Assembly (NCBI GenBank): GCA_910577365.1
Contig: CAJTMU010000001.1
Span: forward strand, 58,272 to 122,271
DNA length: 64,000 nucleotides
From: an uncultured Oscillospiraceae bacterium
GTDB taxonomy: Bacteria; Bacillota; Clostridia; Oscillospirales; Ruminococcaceae
Reading direction: 5' to 3'
Shown piece by piece: positions 9,071 through 17,372 of this stretch (position 1 is the stretch's first letter; every line of letters starts with the position of its first letter). Position numbers and translations under genes: made by a program. Under the pieces are notes generated by a model that was not told the DNA's origin, ran no database searches, and was given only the letters and a program-made list of their open reading frames with translations.

Positions 9071-9949
9071 TCAGCCCGATATAAATCTCGGCAGCAGCCC
9101 CATGCTTGCCGTGGTAAGCATAAGCACCAAAAATCCTATAACAGCCCTCAGCCAAGATGGTCTGCCGCTTTCGGAAAGCGACTCATAGTAAGCCTCTCCC
9201 CGCTCCTGCATACGCGAGCGTATCTTTTTTATCCGCTTAATCGCGTGGCGATAATATAGGTAATCCCCGAAAAGACACAGCACCACGGTCATTACAAAGC
9301 TGAGAAATCTGCATAAAGAAACCAGAATATATACGCCCTCGTTGTCCTCTAAGATGCCGCCGTAAACAAGCAGCAACGGCAGCGAGCTTGCAGCTGTTAT
9401 CATCAGTGCCGCTATTCCAAGCAAGTCCATTTTGCGGTAAAACTGGTATACCGGAGCAAACAGACCCGAACAAAGGTTCATAAATATTTTCGGTCTTTTT
9501 CCCGCCGCTCCGCTGCGGAACACGCTGAATGCCCTGCCATAATGGAACACTGAAGTGGAGGCGTAGGCGCAAAGCTCACGAATGCTTACCCCGTCATCAC
9601 CCTCGGTGTTGTCGTTAAGGCGCTCGACCATCTTTTTGTAATACTCCTCGGGGCTTTCCACATCTTCAATATCTTGTATTGCGGGCATTACCTTCGGCTC
9701 GGGGATACCCGCGGGGTATTCCGCGTGATGCGGATCGATATTTTCGGGTTCCGGCTCAGGCCCTTCATCAGGAAGCCTGCCGTTCCACACAAAACCCTGC
9801 GCGTGATACTCCTCCAGACCGCACCTGTTTTTCGTCAGATAGCACACTCTGTGGTGGGGAGTGCCGCACTGAGGGCACACCACTACATCAGCGTCCTCCG
9901 TAAAGGGTGCTCTGCATATCGGGCAAAGCTTATTTGTAAATTTTGACAT
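9071..9949 (-). CDS. membrane protein with N-terminal prokaryotic RING-like zinc finger
   Basis: The protein has 292 residues. The first 55 carry zinc-ligand spacing of RING type: CPIC near residue 9, CPQC at about 26-29, then HHRVC and a later CGLEEYH. An acidic, proline-rich linker follows to about 110. Three or four hydrophobic segments fill residues 170-290. Related proteins in Firmicutes are called RING finger proteins (Prok-RING group); their role is not known. ATG at 9949 is chosen for the AAAGGA site in front of it and because a degraded copy at 16981 begins at the same codon. The 5' end of this gene and its upstream DNA have been copied twice more in this window (14.45 and 16.93-17.09 kb). 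Confidence 0.75.
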   Translation of the reverse strand: MSKFTNKLCPICRAPFTEDADVVVCPQCGTPHHRVCYLTKNRCGLEEYHAQGFVWNGRLPDEGPEPEPENIDPHHAEYPAGIPEPKVMPAIQDIEDVESPEEYYKKMVERLNDNTEGDDGVSIRELCAYASTSVFHYGRAFSVFRSGAAGKRPKIFMNLCSGLFAPVYQFYRKMDLLGIAALMITAASSLPLLLVYGGILEDNEGVYILVSLCRFLSFVMTVVLCLFGDYLYYRHAIKRIKKIRSRMQERGEAYYESLSESGRPSWLRAVIGFLVLMLTTASMGLLPRFISG

Positions 9950-10062
9950 ATCTATCCTTTCACGATATTTTTCCTGTGCATAAATATACATATTGAGTAT
10001 ACCATATTTTGTGCATAATTTCAAGCGATAAATCCTGTTTTATGTGAAAATATTGTAAAAGA
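9950..10062 (-). repeat. upstream region of the RING gene, copy A of a triplicated segment
   Basis: The upstream DNA of the RING gene at 9950-10062 includes TTTCAAGCGATAAA and TTTTATGTGAAAATATTGTA. These recur almost unchanged at 14457-14496 and 17046-17084. Copy A lacks the terminator stem that follows in the two other copies. The rest of the gap to 10221 is AT-rich with nothing recognisable. Confidence 0.75.
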
Positions 10063-10221
10063 TTAATGGAATAAGCCTTTCAGCTTCATATTTTCCAATG
10101 GGTACAAAAGTCATACGAATGATTTAACTCAATATAAGATTTAACGTAATATAAATAATACGAAAGTGGTTTTTGGAAAGCTTCGCATTTCTTTTGATTA
10201 TTTTAGCTTTATACAAATCAA

Positions 10222-10247
10222 ATCCGCCCCCGAAATAGGGAGCGGAT
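10222..10247 (-). terminator. terminator of first solute-binding protein gene
   Basis: ATCCGC and GCGGAT pair around an inner CCC/GGG, giving a 9-bp interrupted stem just after the stop codon at 10264, with a T-rich stretch after it on the minus strand. Confidence 0.55.
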
Positions 10248-10263
10248 AAAATTGTTCTATTTT

Positions 10264-11757
10264 TTAGCCGTTGGAAACCGCCTTGTTGATATCGTCGATA
10301 GCAGCAAGGATAGCGGGTTCATGGGTCTCTCTCAGCGCGGTGTAACTCTCGCCCGTCAGATATACAAGATTTGTAAGGGACTGTACGGGAGCTTCGGTAG
10401 CGGAGCTGTCAGAAACAGTACCCAGACCGCCCTTGAAGTCAACGATAGGCGTTACGGGGCTTGTACCGTCAACCGCAGTAAGCGAATATATGAACTCAAG
10501 CAGTTCTCTGTTCCAGTTGTATTTGTCAATAGCTTGCTGGATAGCCGCCTCCTTGACATCAGGCGACTGAGCAGCAGTAGCGCAGCAATCTATCCAAGCG
10601 CTAACGCCGTTTGCATTATCGGAGCCTTTGCACCACATAAGCGAATCCTGCTTCAGTGTTACATAGTGAGCATCCGCTTGAGGATCCTTCGGGCAGGGCA
10701 CACACTGCACCTCGTCATCATCCCAAGCAAACTTCTTGGCATACTTGGAAAGCGTGGACTCCCATACCCATGTCGCACCGTCGGCATAGAACAGGATATC
10801 GCCGTCAGCGAACATCTTCGGATTTACGCTATAGCTGTTAAGCTCGTGTCTGGGGTAACGCAGATTTTCCTGCTGGAGAACCGCGAGCATCTGATTTTCA
10901 ACTCTTTCAACAGCGGGGTCGCGCAAGTTGCTGACAATAACGCCGTCATTGTTCGCCACCATAGGTGTACCGGTAGAAAGAACAAAGTCATTCTCGGGAT
11001 TAAAGCCATCAATGACATACTTGCCCTCGCCGGACTGTTGGAACTTTCTCGCCATATCAAGGAAAGCGTCCCAATCCCATTTACCCTGCTCAAACAGCGT
11101 TCTGGGATCTTCAACGCCAAGATCGCCTATAACGCTCTTTCGGTAGTAAAATAGATTATTCATGGATATCTGCCAGAAAGCGCAGTAATGCTTGCCATTC
11201 AGCACGAATTTCTCCATAAGATCTCTTGTACCGTCAAACTTAGGGGAATCAAGATTTACGATATCATCAATAGGCTGATATCTGCCTCTAAGAACGCCGT
11301 ATGGGAAGTCGTAAATCTCAAACGGGAATATATCGGGACCCTCGTCCGCCGCGATAGCCGTACCTAAACTGTCGAATCTTCCGCCATACGCGACATAGGT
11401 ATAATCGAATATCTTGCCGTTTCTTTCGGGTTGAACACCCTTTTCAGGAACACCATAGATTTCCTTGAACAACTCCGCTTCGGCGTTCGTTTCGTCAATC
11501 TCCCACCAAGCCATCCAGTGAATACGATCGGTTACCTCCAGCGTGGGATCTTCAACCTCCAGACCCTTTACAGCATCCTGCACCGCAGGATCGGTATCAA
11601 AGGTCGTTTGGGTGGGGGTCGTCGTCGGGGCTGTTGTTCCAGGAGCGCCGGAATTCGGTGTGCCGCTGTTTTCGGCAGGCGTTTCATCGCACGCCGTCAA
11701 TGTCAGCACCATCATTCCCGCCAGCAAAGCCGAAGCAATTGCCTTGATTTTTTTCAT
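10264..11757 (-). CDS. extracellular solute-binding lipoprotein, tandem copy 1
   Basis: The protein has 497 residues with a lipoprotein signal peptide ending LTAC (Cys23 lipidated), then a threonine/proline-rich linker to about residue 55. The rest reads as a family 1-type ABC solute-binding protein, including IAADEGPDIFPFE, a cluster of aromatic residues (WMAWWEIDE, WDWDAFLDMARK) and WVWESTLSKYAKK, which suggest a carbohydrate ligand. No permease or ATPase gene lies nearby. The second copy at 12128 is very similar along its whole length. It has its own promoter at 11882-11910 and a terminator behind it. ATG is preceded by ATGGAGG. Confidence 0.8.
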   Translation of the reverse strand: MKKIKAIASALLAGMMVLTLTACDETPAENSGTPNSGAPGTTAPTTTPTQTTFDTDPAVQDAVKGLEVEDPTLEVTDRIHWMAWWEIDETNAEAELFKEIYGVPEKGVQPERNGKIFDYTYVAYGGRFDSLGTAIAADEGPDIFPFEIYDFPYGVLRGRYQPIDDIVNLDSPKFDGTRDLMEKFVLNGKHYCAFWQISMNNLFYYRKSVIGDLGVEDPRTLFEQGKWDWDAFLDMARKFQQSGEGKYVIDGFNPENDFVLSTGTPMVANNDGVIVSNLRDPAVERVENQMLAVLQQENLRYPRHELNSYSVNPKMFADGDILFYADGATWVWESTLSKYAKKFAWDDDEVQCVPCPKDPQADAHYVTLKQDSLMWCKGSDNANGVSAWIDCCATAAQSPDVKEAAIQQAIDKYNWNRELLEFIYSLTAVDGTSPVTPIVDFKGGLGTVSDSSATEAPVQSLTNLVYLTGESYTALRETHEPAILAAIDDINKAVSNG

Positions 11758-11881
11758 GATTTACCTCCATTAGTTAAGAATAAGACAAAGTTGTGTATTA
11801 GCGCAAAGGCACATATGCGCAAAGCAAAACGAACGCTTGTCTCTGCGCGGAAATCCGCAACTTTCAGTTGTGCTCAATAAT

Positions 11882-11910
11882 ATTATAACTCAATTTACTT
11901 CTATTTTCAA
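11882..11910 (-). promoter_or_regulatory. sigma-A promoter of first solute-binding protein gene
   Basis: On the minus strand TTGAAA (11910-11905) is followed after 17 bases by TATAAT (11887-11882). The predicted start leaves a leader of about 118 nt. The rest of the 370-base gap holds AT-rich DNA and the terminator of the second copy. Confidence 0.85.
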
Positions 11911-12075
11911 TATGCAAAACAATACATTTTATGTCAGTTTTTTTGTGCATTTTCTCTTAATTTCTTTACCTAAACCATGTATTATTTACTTTATCTTTTA
12001 TTTTCGTGTAGAGTAAACTCAAAGTAACACAGTTTTAGTCTTGAAACAATTTTATAAGGTTAGAACCACGCAGAC

Positions 12076-12117
12076 AAATCTCCCGCATTGGCAAGCAACA
12101 GCCAATGCGGGAGATTT
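12076..12117 (-). terminator. terminator of second solute-binding protein gene
   Basis: A perfect 17-bp stem (AAATCTCCCGCATTGGC against its complement) with an 8-base loop lies 11 bases after the stop codon at 12128. T residues flank both sides, so it could act in both directions. Confidence 0.85.
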
Positions 12118-12127
12118 TTAAGTTGTA

Positions 12128-13624
12128 TTAACCGTTTTGGATCGCTTTGTTTATATCGTTGATAGCTGCCTGAATCGCAGGCTCATGGGTCTCACGCAAA
12201 GAAGTGAAAGTCTCGCCGGTGAGATACACCATACTGGTAAGAGACTGAATTGGCGCTTCTGCCGCAGAAGTATCCGAAACAGCGCCCAGACCGTTCTTAA
12301 AATCCACGATAGGCGTTACGGGACTTGAGCCGTCCAGCGCGCAAAGTGAATAAATAAACTGAAGAACCTCTTTGTTCCAGCCGTATTTGTCAACCGCCTG
12401 ATCTATTGCCGCTTCCTTTACGGAAGGATCCTGCGAGGCGGTAACGCAGCAGTCTATCCACGCACTTACGCCGCTGGCGTTTTTAGAGCCTTTGCACCAC
12501 ATCAGCGAATCCTGCTTCAGCGTTACATAGTGAGCGTCCGCCTGTGGATCCTTTGGGCAGGGAACGACCTGAATCTCGTTCTCGTCCCATGCGTACTTTT
12601 TGGCAAACTTGGAGATGGTTGATTCCCATTCCCATGTGCCGCCGTTGGCGTAGAAAAGAATATTGCCGTCCGCGAACCCTTTCGGATTTATGCTCCAGCT
12701 GTTCAACTCATGCCTTGGGTAACGCAAGTTTTCCTCTTGCAATACCTTTAGCATAAGGTTCTCAGCTCTCTCAACTGCGGGGTCGCGCAGGTTGTTCACT
12801 ATAACGCCGTTTTCGTTGCCTATCATGGGAGTACCGGTCGAAAGAAGGAAATCCTGCTCGGGACCGTAGCCGTCCACCACATATTTGCCCTCCCCAGACT
12901 GCTGAAATTTTCTCGCCATATCAAGGAAAGCGTCCCAATCCCATCTGCCCTCTTCAAACATCGTTCTGGGGTCTTCAACACCAAGGTCGTTGACAATACT
13001 TGTGCGATAGTAAAACAGATTATTTATGGATATCTCATAAAATGCGCAGTAATGCTTTCCGTTGAGAACAAAATCCTCCATAAGATCTCTTGTAGCGTCC
13101 CACTTAGGAGAGTCAAGGTTTACGATATCGTCAACGGGCTGATATCTTCCTCTTAAAACGCCGTATGGGAAATCACTTATCTCAAAGGGGAATATGTCTG
13201 GACCGTCATCTGCCGCGATAGCCGTACCCAGACTGTCAAATCTACCTTCGTATGCAACATAAGTATAGTCAAAGATCATTCCGCTGCGGTCAGCCTGTGT
13301 ACCGTTTGCGGGGGTTCCATATGTCTTTTTGAAAAGCTCGGCAGCGGGTGTTGTTTCGTCAATCTCCCACCAAGCCATCCATTTAATACGATCGTTTATC
13401 TCCAAATCGGGGTTTTCAACCTCCAGATCCTTTACCGATTCAATAACGTCCTGGTCGGTATCAAAGGTCGTGCGGGGCGGTGTGGTCTGCGGGGCGGTCG
13501 TGCCGGGAGCGTTGGAACCGGTGGGATTTACGCTCTCTATCGGCGCGGTTTCATCGCAAGCCGTGATAGTGAGCGCCAAAGCGATTGCCATCATCGCGCA
13601 AACGATTGTCTTAAGTTTTCTCAT
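12128..13624 (-). CDS. extracellular solute-binding lipoprotein, tandem copy 2
   Basis: The protein has 498 residues with a signal peptide ending ITAC (Cys23) and the same linker, aromatic clusters and C-terminal region as the copy at 10264. Long identical blocks such as DGPDIFPFE/DEGPDIFPFE, LNGKHYCAF and DPQADAHYVTLKQDS are seen throughout. Differences are scattered, as expected for an old tandem duplication with both copies under selection. It has its own promoter at 13693-13721 and AGGAGGG ahead of the start. As with copy 1, no transporter genes accompany it, so the permease must be elsewhere or these are sensory or orphan binders. Confidence 0.8.
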   Translation of the reverse strand: MRKLKTIVCAMMAIALALTITACDETAPIESVNPTGSNAPGTTAPQTTPPRTTFDTDQDVIESVKDLEVENPDLEINDRIKWMAWWEIDETTPAAELFKKTYGTPANGTQADRSGMIFDYTYVAYEGRFDSLGTAIAADDGPDIFPFEISDFPYGVLRGRYQPVDDIVNLDSPKWDATRDLMEDFVLNGKHYCAFYEISINNLFYYRTSIVNDLGVEDPRTMFEEGRWDWDAFLDMARKFQQSGEGKYVVDGYGPEQDFLLSTGTPMIGNENGVIVNNLRDPAVERAENLMLKVLQEENLRYPRHELNSWSINPKGFADGNILFYANGGTWEWESTISKFAKKYAWDENEIQVVPCPKDPQADAHYVTLKQDSLMWCKGSKNASGVSAWIDCCVTASQDPSVKEAAIDQAVDKYGWNKEVLQFIYSLCALDGSSPVTPIVDFKNGLGAVSDTSAAEAPIQSLTSMVYLTGETFTSLRETHEPAIQAAINDINKAIQNG

Positions 13625-13692
13625 AAGTGTACCCTCCTTCTGTCAGTGTTAATTTCTCTATTCAGCTTTATAAAGCCAATGTTATCGTTTTT

Positions 13693-13721
13693 ATTATATT
13701 CCATTTCAAATCTTTTTTCAA
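13693..13721 (-). promoter_or_regulatory. sigma-A promoter of second solute-binding protein gene
   Basis: On the minus strand TTGAAA (13721-13716) and TATAAT (13698-13693) are separated by 17 bases. The predicted leader is about 65 nt and the start ATG has AGGAGGG upstream. Confidence 0.85.
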
Positions 13722-13855
13722 TAGGCAAATGTAATCAATTTTATTAGCTGTATTTAGGTATTTTTATGTTTATTTATGCGTTTTATGTTACTTAAATTCA
13801 GCAATGTTTTATTTTTACCTTACTTAACTATAAGTTTATCTCAAAACGCCGAAAA

Positions 13856-13904
13856 GCGAGCCGCTGTTGTATTCACATAATGCAACGATACAATAGCAGC
13901 TCGC
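13856..13904 (-). terminator. terminator-like hairpin with no gene in front of it
   Basis: A 17-bp stem with two G-T pairs (13856-13872 with 13888-13904) is followed by TTTT on the minus strand. On that strand the nearest upstream sequence is the broken rplQ copy at 14210. The stretch 13905-14209 holds only AT-rich DNA and a GGTGGTG/CACCACC inverted repeat near 14130-14155; no gene is seen. Confidence 0.55.
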
Positions 13905-14209
13905 TTTAGATTATTGATGGAATTTTAAATCTTTTCTATGCTGATTTTTATATCTTCTTTTCAAGAAGTTAATTTCGGCAGGCGTCAGTATTATAACAGC
14001 GGAAATAACAGCTTTCACTTACGGTCTTTGTAAACTTTCAGCAGCGCCGCGTGCATGCAAAATAAGTTTCATGAGTTTCTAATTCGTATAATACAATTTA
14101 CGGTACGTTCTATATCATAATTTCATGAAAATAAAAAGGTGGTGCTCACACCTCACCACACCTTGCTTTTGCAAACAAAATACCCTCCCCGTCAAGGGAG
14201 GGACATTTT

Positions 14210-14446
14210 TTATACCAGCTCAATGACCGCCATCTCCGCGGCATCTCCGCGGCGCGGACCTATCTTGTAAATTCTGGTGTAGCCGCCGTTTCTGTCGGCA
14301 TACTTGGGAGCGATTTCGTCAAACACCTTCTTAGCTACGTCCTCCTTGGTGATGTAGGACAGAACCTGACGCTTTGTGTGCAGGGTGTTTGCTTTCTTCA
14401 ACGTCGGGAATGGTCGAAAACTCATGCTGAACGCCGTCGATTTTGT
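14210..14446 (-). pseudogene. chimeric fragment: internal piece of rpoA joined to 3' half of rplQ
   Basis: 14210-14393 matches the last 61 codons of rplQ (18057-18242) with a few third-position changes and the same stop. It is joined at about 14395 to some 50 bases matching the inside of rpoA at 19179-19230 (GACGGCGTTCAGCATGAGTT on the minus strand). About 930 bases between these points in the real genes are missing. The rpoA part then abuts the RING-gene upstream segment. The piece has no start or ribosome site, so it is a scar and not a working gene. A stem like that behind the real rplQ follows it (14180-14206). Confidence 0.85.
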
Positions 14447-14524
14447 CTGTGCATAATTTCAAGCGATAAATACCGTTTTATGTGAAAATATTGTAAAAAA
14501 TACCGCCCTCGTTTCTGAGGGCGG
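14447..14524 (-). repeat. copy B of RING-upstream segment plus terminator
   Basis: 14452-14498 repeats the segment upstream of the RING gene. The next part holds the stem CCGCCCTC/GAGGGCGG (14503-14524) with TATTTTTTA after it on the minus strand, which serves as terminator for the secreted-protein gene at 14638. The same arrangement recurs at 17040-17110. Confidence 0.8.
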
Positions 14525-14637
14525 ATTTATTAAACCTTTTCTATGATGATTTTCAAGCGGTGTCTTCTTTTTTAAAAATTTACGCCCGCTATATGAAGCA
14601 TGAAACCGTATAAGAACTGGCGAAATGACCAGCAAAA

Positions 14638-15567
14638 TTAATCTGGTTTTTTCTTTCTCTCCGCATAAACCTTTAGTGCGGCAAGAGGTATTCGGATATC
14701 TGTTCCGTTTATACTGCTCCATCCTTTGTCAATTGTGCCCTCAGCACTGAATATTACGGAGCTTCCGCCTGAAAAAAGAATAGTATAGTTGTCATAAAAA
14801 GCGCCCTCGCTGTATTCAAAATTACTGTTAAAACCTACCGCAGAAGGCAGAAGGCATTCAACATCCGCAACAATTTCCGTCTTTTTCTTCGCGCCCGCGA
14901 AATCAATGCGCTGATATACCGCCGCAATGGGCTGTGCCGCAAATGTCGGATCGGGTATATTCGTTTCCCCGAAACAAATAACATTCGCGCCGACAAGCGA
15001 ATCTATCCTGCCATTCAACTCGTCCTCATCACCGCCCCTGTCGGTTGCTGTAAAGCTGCCGTTTTCGCCGATATATAACAGGGAGTAGCTGCCGCAAAGA
15101 AGTGTGCCGCCCGTTACAGAAAGCTCCCCGTCGCACAATATTGAACCCGTAAGAGTGACGGAAAACCTTTCCAGAAGCAGCTTTCCGCCCTCCTCAATAT
15201 AGATCGTTCCCGCTATGTCAGCGCCGCCGGTGAGCGTAAGGGTTTTGCCCGCGGGGATAACCAGCACATCGCCCCGCTTCATGGTGAAGCATTTTTTCAG
15301 CGTTCTGCTTTTGTCCAGCACGGGAATGCTCAGCGTTTCCTCAATATCGGCGTAATTTAAACCTCCGATTTCAGCATAATACAGGCTGCTTTTCATGCTT
15401 GATATGTAGGATTTTTTGTCAGCTTTTCCGAACATAACGACCTCGATTGGGTCAATTTCTAATGCCGCCACGCGCGTATTTATAAGAAATTCGTTTGAAC
15501 CAATCATGAAAAACATTAACAAAGTGATTATTACAATTAGTTTTGACTTCAAAAAAATCCACCCCAT
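14638..15567 (-). CDS. secreted or membrane-anchored protein of unknown function, beta-repeat-like
   Basis: The protein has about 310 residues. A hydrophobic N-terminus (KLIVIITLLMFFMIGSNEFL) gives a signal or anchor. Residues 100-180 have short repeated beta-like turns (LTLTGGADIAGTIYIEEGGK, VTLTGSILCDGELSVTGGTL), as in pectate-lyase-like solenoids. The start is uncertain: ATG at 15567, a GTG at 15591 inside the upstream gene, or a TTG at 15552, which has the best ribosome site (GGGGTGG). It follows directly on the C39-like peptidase gene and probably shares its transcript, ending at the stem at 14503-14524. Substrate or partner unknown. Confidence 0.6.
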   Translation of the reverse strand: MGWIFLKSKLIVIITLLMFFMIGSNEFLINTRVAALEIDPIEVVMFGKADKKSYISSMKSSLYYAEIGGLNYADIEETLSIPVLDKSRTLKKCFTMKRGDVLVIPAGKTLTLTGGADIAGTIYIEEGGKLLLERFSVTLTGSILCDGELSVTGGTLLCGSYSLLYIGENGSFTATDRGGDEDELNGRIDSLVGANVICFGETNIPDPTFAAQPIAAVYQRIDFAGAKKKTEIVADVECLLPSAVGFNSNFEYSEGAFYDNYTILFSGGSSVIFSAEGTIDKGWSSINGTDIRIPLAALKVYAERKKKPD

Positions 15568-15569
15568 TC

Positions 15570-16592
15570 TCAATACAAAGATTGATACCACTTATAATAT
15601 CTTCCCAATTTAATTGACTCGCTCACAGTATTAGGGTTACCCTTAACCGTAATGTATTGCTCCTTTACGGTATTTGGATTATCAATAGTATAGGTCGTAT
15701 AACCGCTATCAATGTATATTCCACGTATTACTACTCCATGGTAAATTATTTCCTCTTTAGTAGGGTCAGTATCACTGGGTTTAGAACCTTCAAGATATAT
15801 AACAATGGGTCTATCTCTTGATATTTGATCCCATACTTCATCTGCCGACATTGCGCCACGCTCTGGCGTAACACTCGTTTGCTTTGTGTATGGTGTATAT
15901 CCATAGTAATCAAACGCTGAGGCTGTGTTGCGGCTCTTTCCTAATTCAGTTAATTTGTTATGGATCTTGTCTGCTGTTAATGATGTATCCATTTTGTAAT
16001 TTAATACCATGGCAGCACAAGCCGCCCAACATACTCCACTTGGGTCTACTTTTGTGCTATTGGGCACATGCTCTATATCAAGATATTTTGAACCAAGCCA
16101 TGAATATTCGACAGGTTTAGAACTCAACTTAATATTTGAACACGATATAGAGTAAACCTCGGGGGTTTCCGTCGGATACCCTGTGTAAAGTCCATCGACC
16201 AAAGAATAACCATTTTCTAATGTGTACGTTAAAAGACTGTCATCATAATAACCTATTGCCAAAGCGCCATTACTATCAAACGCTTCTTGCATTTCCTTTG
16301 TTATATTGGTATCAAACATAGAACCCAATTCGTTATTGACATATATGTCAACTTTACCAATCAGTTCTCCATCATCAATAACGAATGTTTCATACCCCAT
16401 AAATGAAAAGCTGTTAAAATCATATAATGGAATTAAATTGCTATACGATATCGTGGCATCCATTTCAATACCATGTATTGCCATATACCTTGGTATACAG
16501 ATGTCAAGATACTCTTTGATTGTTTCACTTGTATCGACCTGCGATACTGAAACATTTTCAGCTGACGTTAAAACGGACGTATTTAACACCAT
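15570..16592 (-). CDS. C39-like papain-fold cysteine peptidase, signal peptide apparently frameshifted
   Basis: The 340-residue frame holds a C39-type catalytic set in its second half: GVCWAACAAMV (nucleophile Cys), YHGVVIRGI (His) and IDNPN (Asp/Asn). Such proteins cleave peptides outside the cell or process exported ones. The best ribosome site (AAAGGA) and ATG lie upstream at 16636 and encode MRETKKLLAAIAA, a good signal-peptide start. That frame stops after 17 codons, two bases out of phase with MVLNTSVLTSAENV at 16592. Removing one GC from GCCGCGCC near 16597-16602 would restore a continuous signal peptide. So this is either a recent frameshift or a sequencing error. The downstream partner gene starts at its stop. 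Confidence 0.65.
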   Translation of the reverse strand: MVLNTSVLTSAENVSVSQVDTSETIKEYLDICIPRYMAIHGIEMDATISYSNLIPLYDFNSFSFMGYETFVIDDGELIGKVDIYVNNELGSMFDTNITKEMQEAFDSNGALAIGYYDDSLLTYTLENGYSLVDGLYTGYPTETPEVYSISCSNIKLSSKPVEYSWLGSKYLDIEHVPNSTKVDPSGVCWAACAAMVLNYKMDTSLTADKIHNKLTELGKSRNTASAFDYYGYTPYTKQTSVTPERGAMSADEVWDQISRDRPIVIYLEGSKPSDTDPTKEEIIYHGVVIRGIYIDSGYTTYTIDNPNTVKEQYITVKGNPNTVSESIKLGRYYKWYQSLY

Positions 16593-16729
16593 TGTGGCGC
16601 GGCTATTGCCGCAAGTAATTTCTTGGTTTCTCTCATAATCTTGTTTCCTTTCTTCATAACTGTTTTTTTATTTGAAGCATACGCTTCTATAAAATATAAT
16701 ACTACTTTTTCTGTTTTTCGTCAACCGAT

Positions 16730-16915
16730 ATAAGGAAAAAACATTTACAAAGAAAGCAGGACATATTTGTATTTTTTATACAAATATGTTTTTTTTTGCA
16801 AAATAAGCAAAGGCTACTATAACCATCACTATAATAACAATACGACACGAGTAGGTATGACATTTTCACACAGGAGAATATCACCAAAAACAACATTTTT
16901 TCTTGGTGCAATTGC
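16730..16915 (-). repeat. duplicated leader segment upstream of the C39-like gene, with strong hairpin
   Basis: This segment resembles 17780-17960 in order and sequence (CTATAACCATC-CTATAATAACAAT against CTATAACCCATC-CCATAATAACAAT; AATATCACCAA in both). It contains a perfect 12-bp stem ACATATTTGTAT/ATACAAATATGT at 16769-16797 with a 5-base loop and T-runs beside it. The second copy keeps only a shorter stem (TTTGTATA/TATACAAA). Confidence 0.6.
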
Positions 16916-16924
16916 ACAAAAAAT

Positions 16925-17085
16925 CCCTCCCGTAAAGGGCGCTCGGCACACTGGGCATAATTTATTTTCAAATTTTGACATATCTATCCTTTCGCCGTTT
17001 TCCCTTGGCATACACACCTTTAGTACACCATATTCTGGGCGTAATTTCAAGCGATAAATACCGTTTTATGTGAAAATATTGTAAA
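16925..17085 (-). pseudogene. 5' fragment of the RING-finger gene with its upstream region (copy C)
   Basis: From the ATG at 16981 the fragment reads MSKFENKLCPVCRAPFT, matching MSKFTNKLCPICRAPFT of the intact gene at 9949. It breaks off at the tenth-base stretch CCCTTTACGG (16940-16931), where the sequence passes into rplQ-terminator-like DNA. Upstream DNA to 17085 also matches. Only about 17 codons of real homology remain, so it is a non-functional remnant. Confidence 0.85.
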
Positions 17086-17090
17086 AAATA

Positions 17091-17110
17091 CCGCCCTCGT
17101 TTCCGAGGGC
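17091..17110 (-). terminator. terminator after the 81-residue protein gene
   Basis: GCCCTC/GAGGGC with a 6-base loop and TATTTTTTAC after it on the minus strand, 14 bases behind the stop at 17124. It is nearly identical to the stem at 14503-14524. Confidence 0.75.
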
Positions 17111-17123
17111 AGGTCTGAAAAAG

Positions 17124-17369
17124 TCAGCTGGGGATATTATCTTTAAAACGTTCATAATGCTCATAAATATCGTCGGGATCGTTTTGGCGCATTTCCTCGA
17201 TCACTTCCTCAAACCGAGGGTGTGCCTGCGTCATTATATATTGATCCGAATATGCGTCATTTTCATCTGCCGTATCGTGAGATAACGTAAAATTAAGCAA
17301 AGAGATCAACGCAGCAAATAAAGCGATCACGATCATCGTTTCAAAAACATACTTCGTGTATTTCCGCAA
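17124..17369 (-). CDS. small membrane-anchored protein of unknown function
   Basis: The protein has 81 residues: a basic start (MRKYTKYVFE), one hydrophobic segment at residues 10-30, then an acidic external or cytosolic tail of 50 residues (EEVIEEMRQNDPDDIYEHYE). It starts three bases after the stop of the frame at 17373 and ends ahead of a good terminator, so it is the last gene of a short transcript. No family recognised. Confidence 0.5.
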   Translation of the reverse strand: MRKYTKYVFETMIVIALFAALISLLNFTLSHDTADENDAYSDQYIMTQAHPRFEEVIEEMRQNDPDDIYEHYERFKDNIPS

Positions 17370-17372
17370 TTT

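Noticed and set aside
8070..9188. Long plus-strand open frame (372 codons)
   Set aside because: Runs antisense to the GT2 gene and the end of the RING gene, has no ribosome site and a composition dictated by the codons of the genes opposite.
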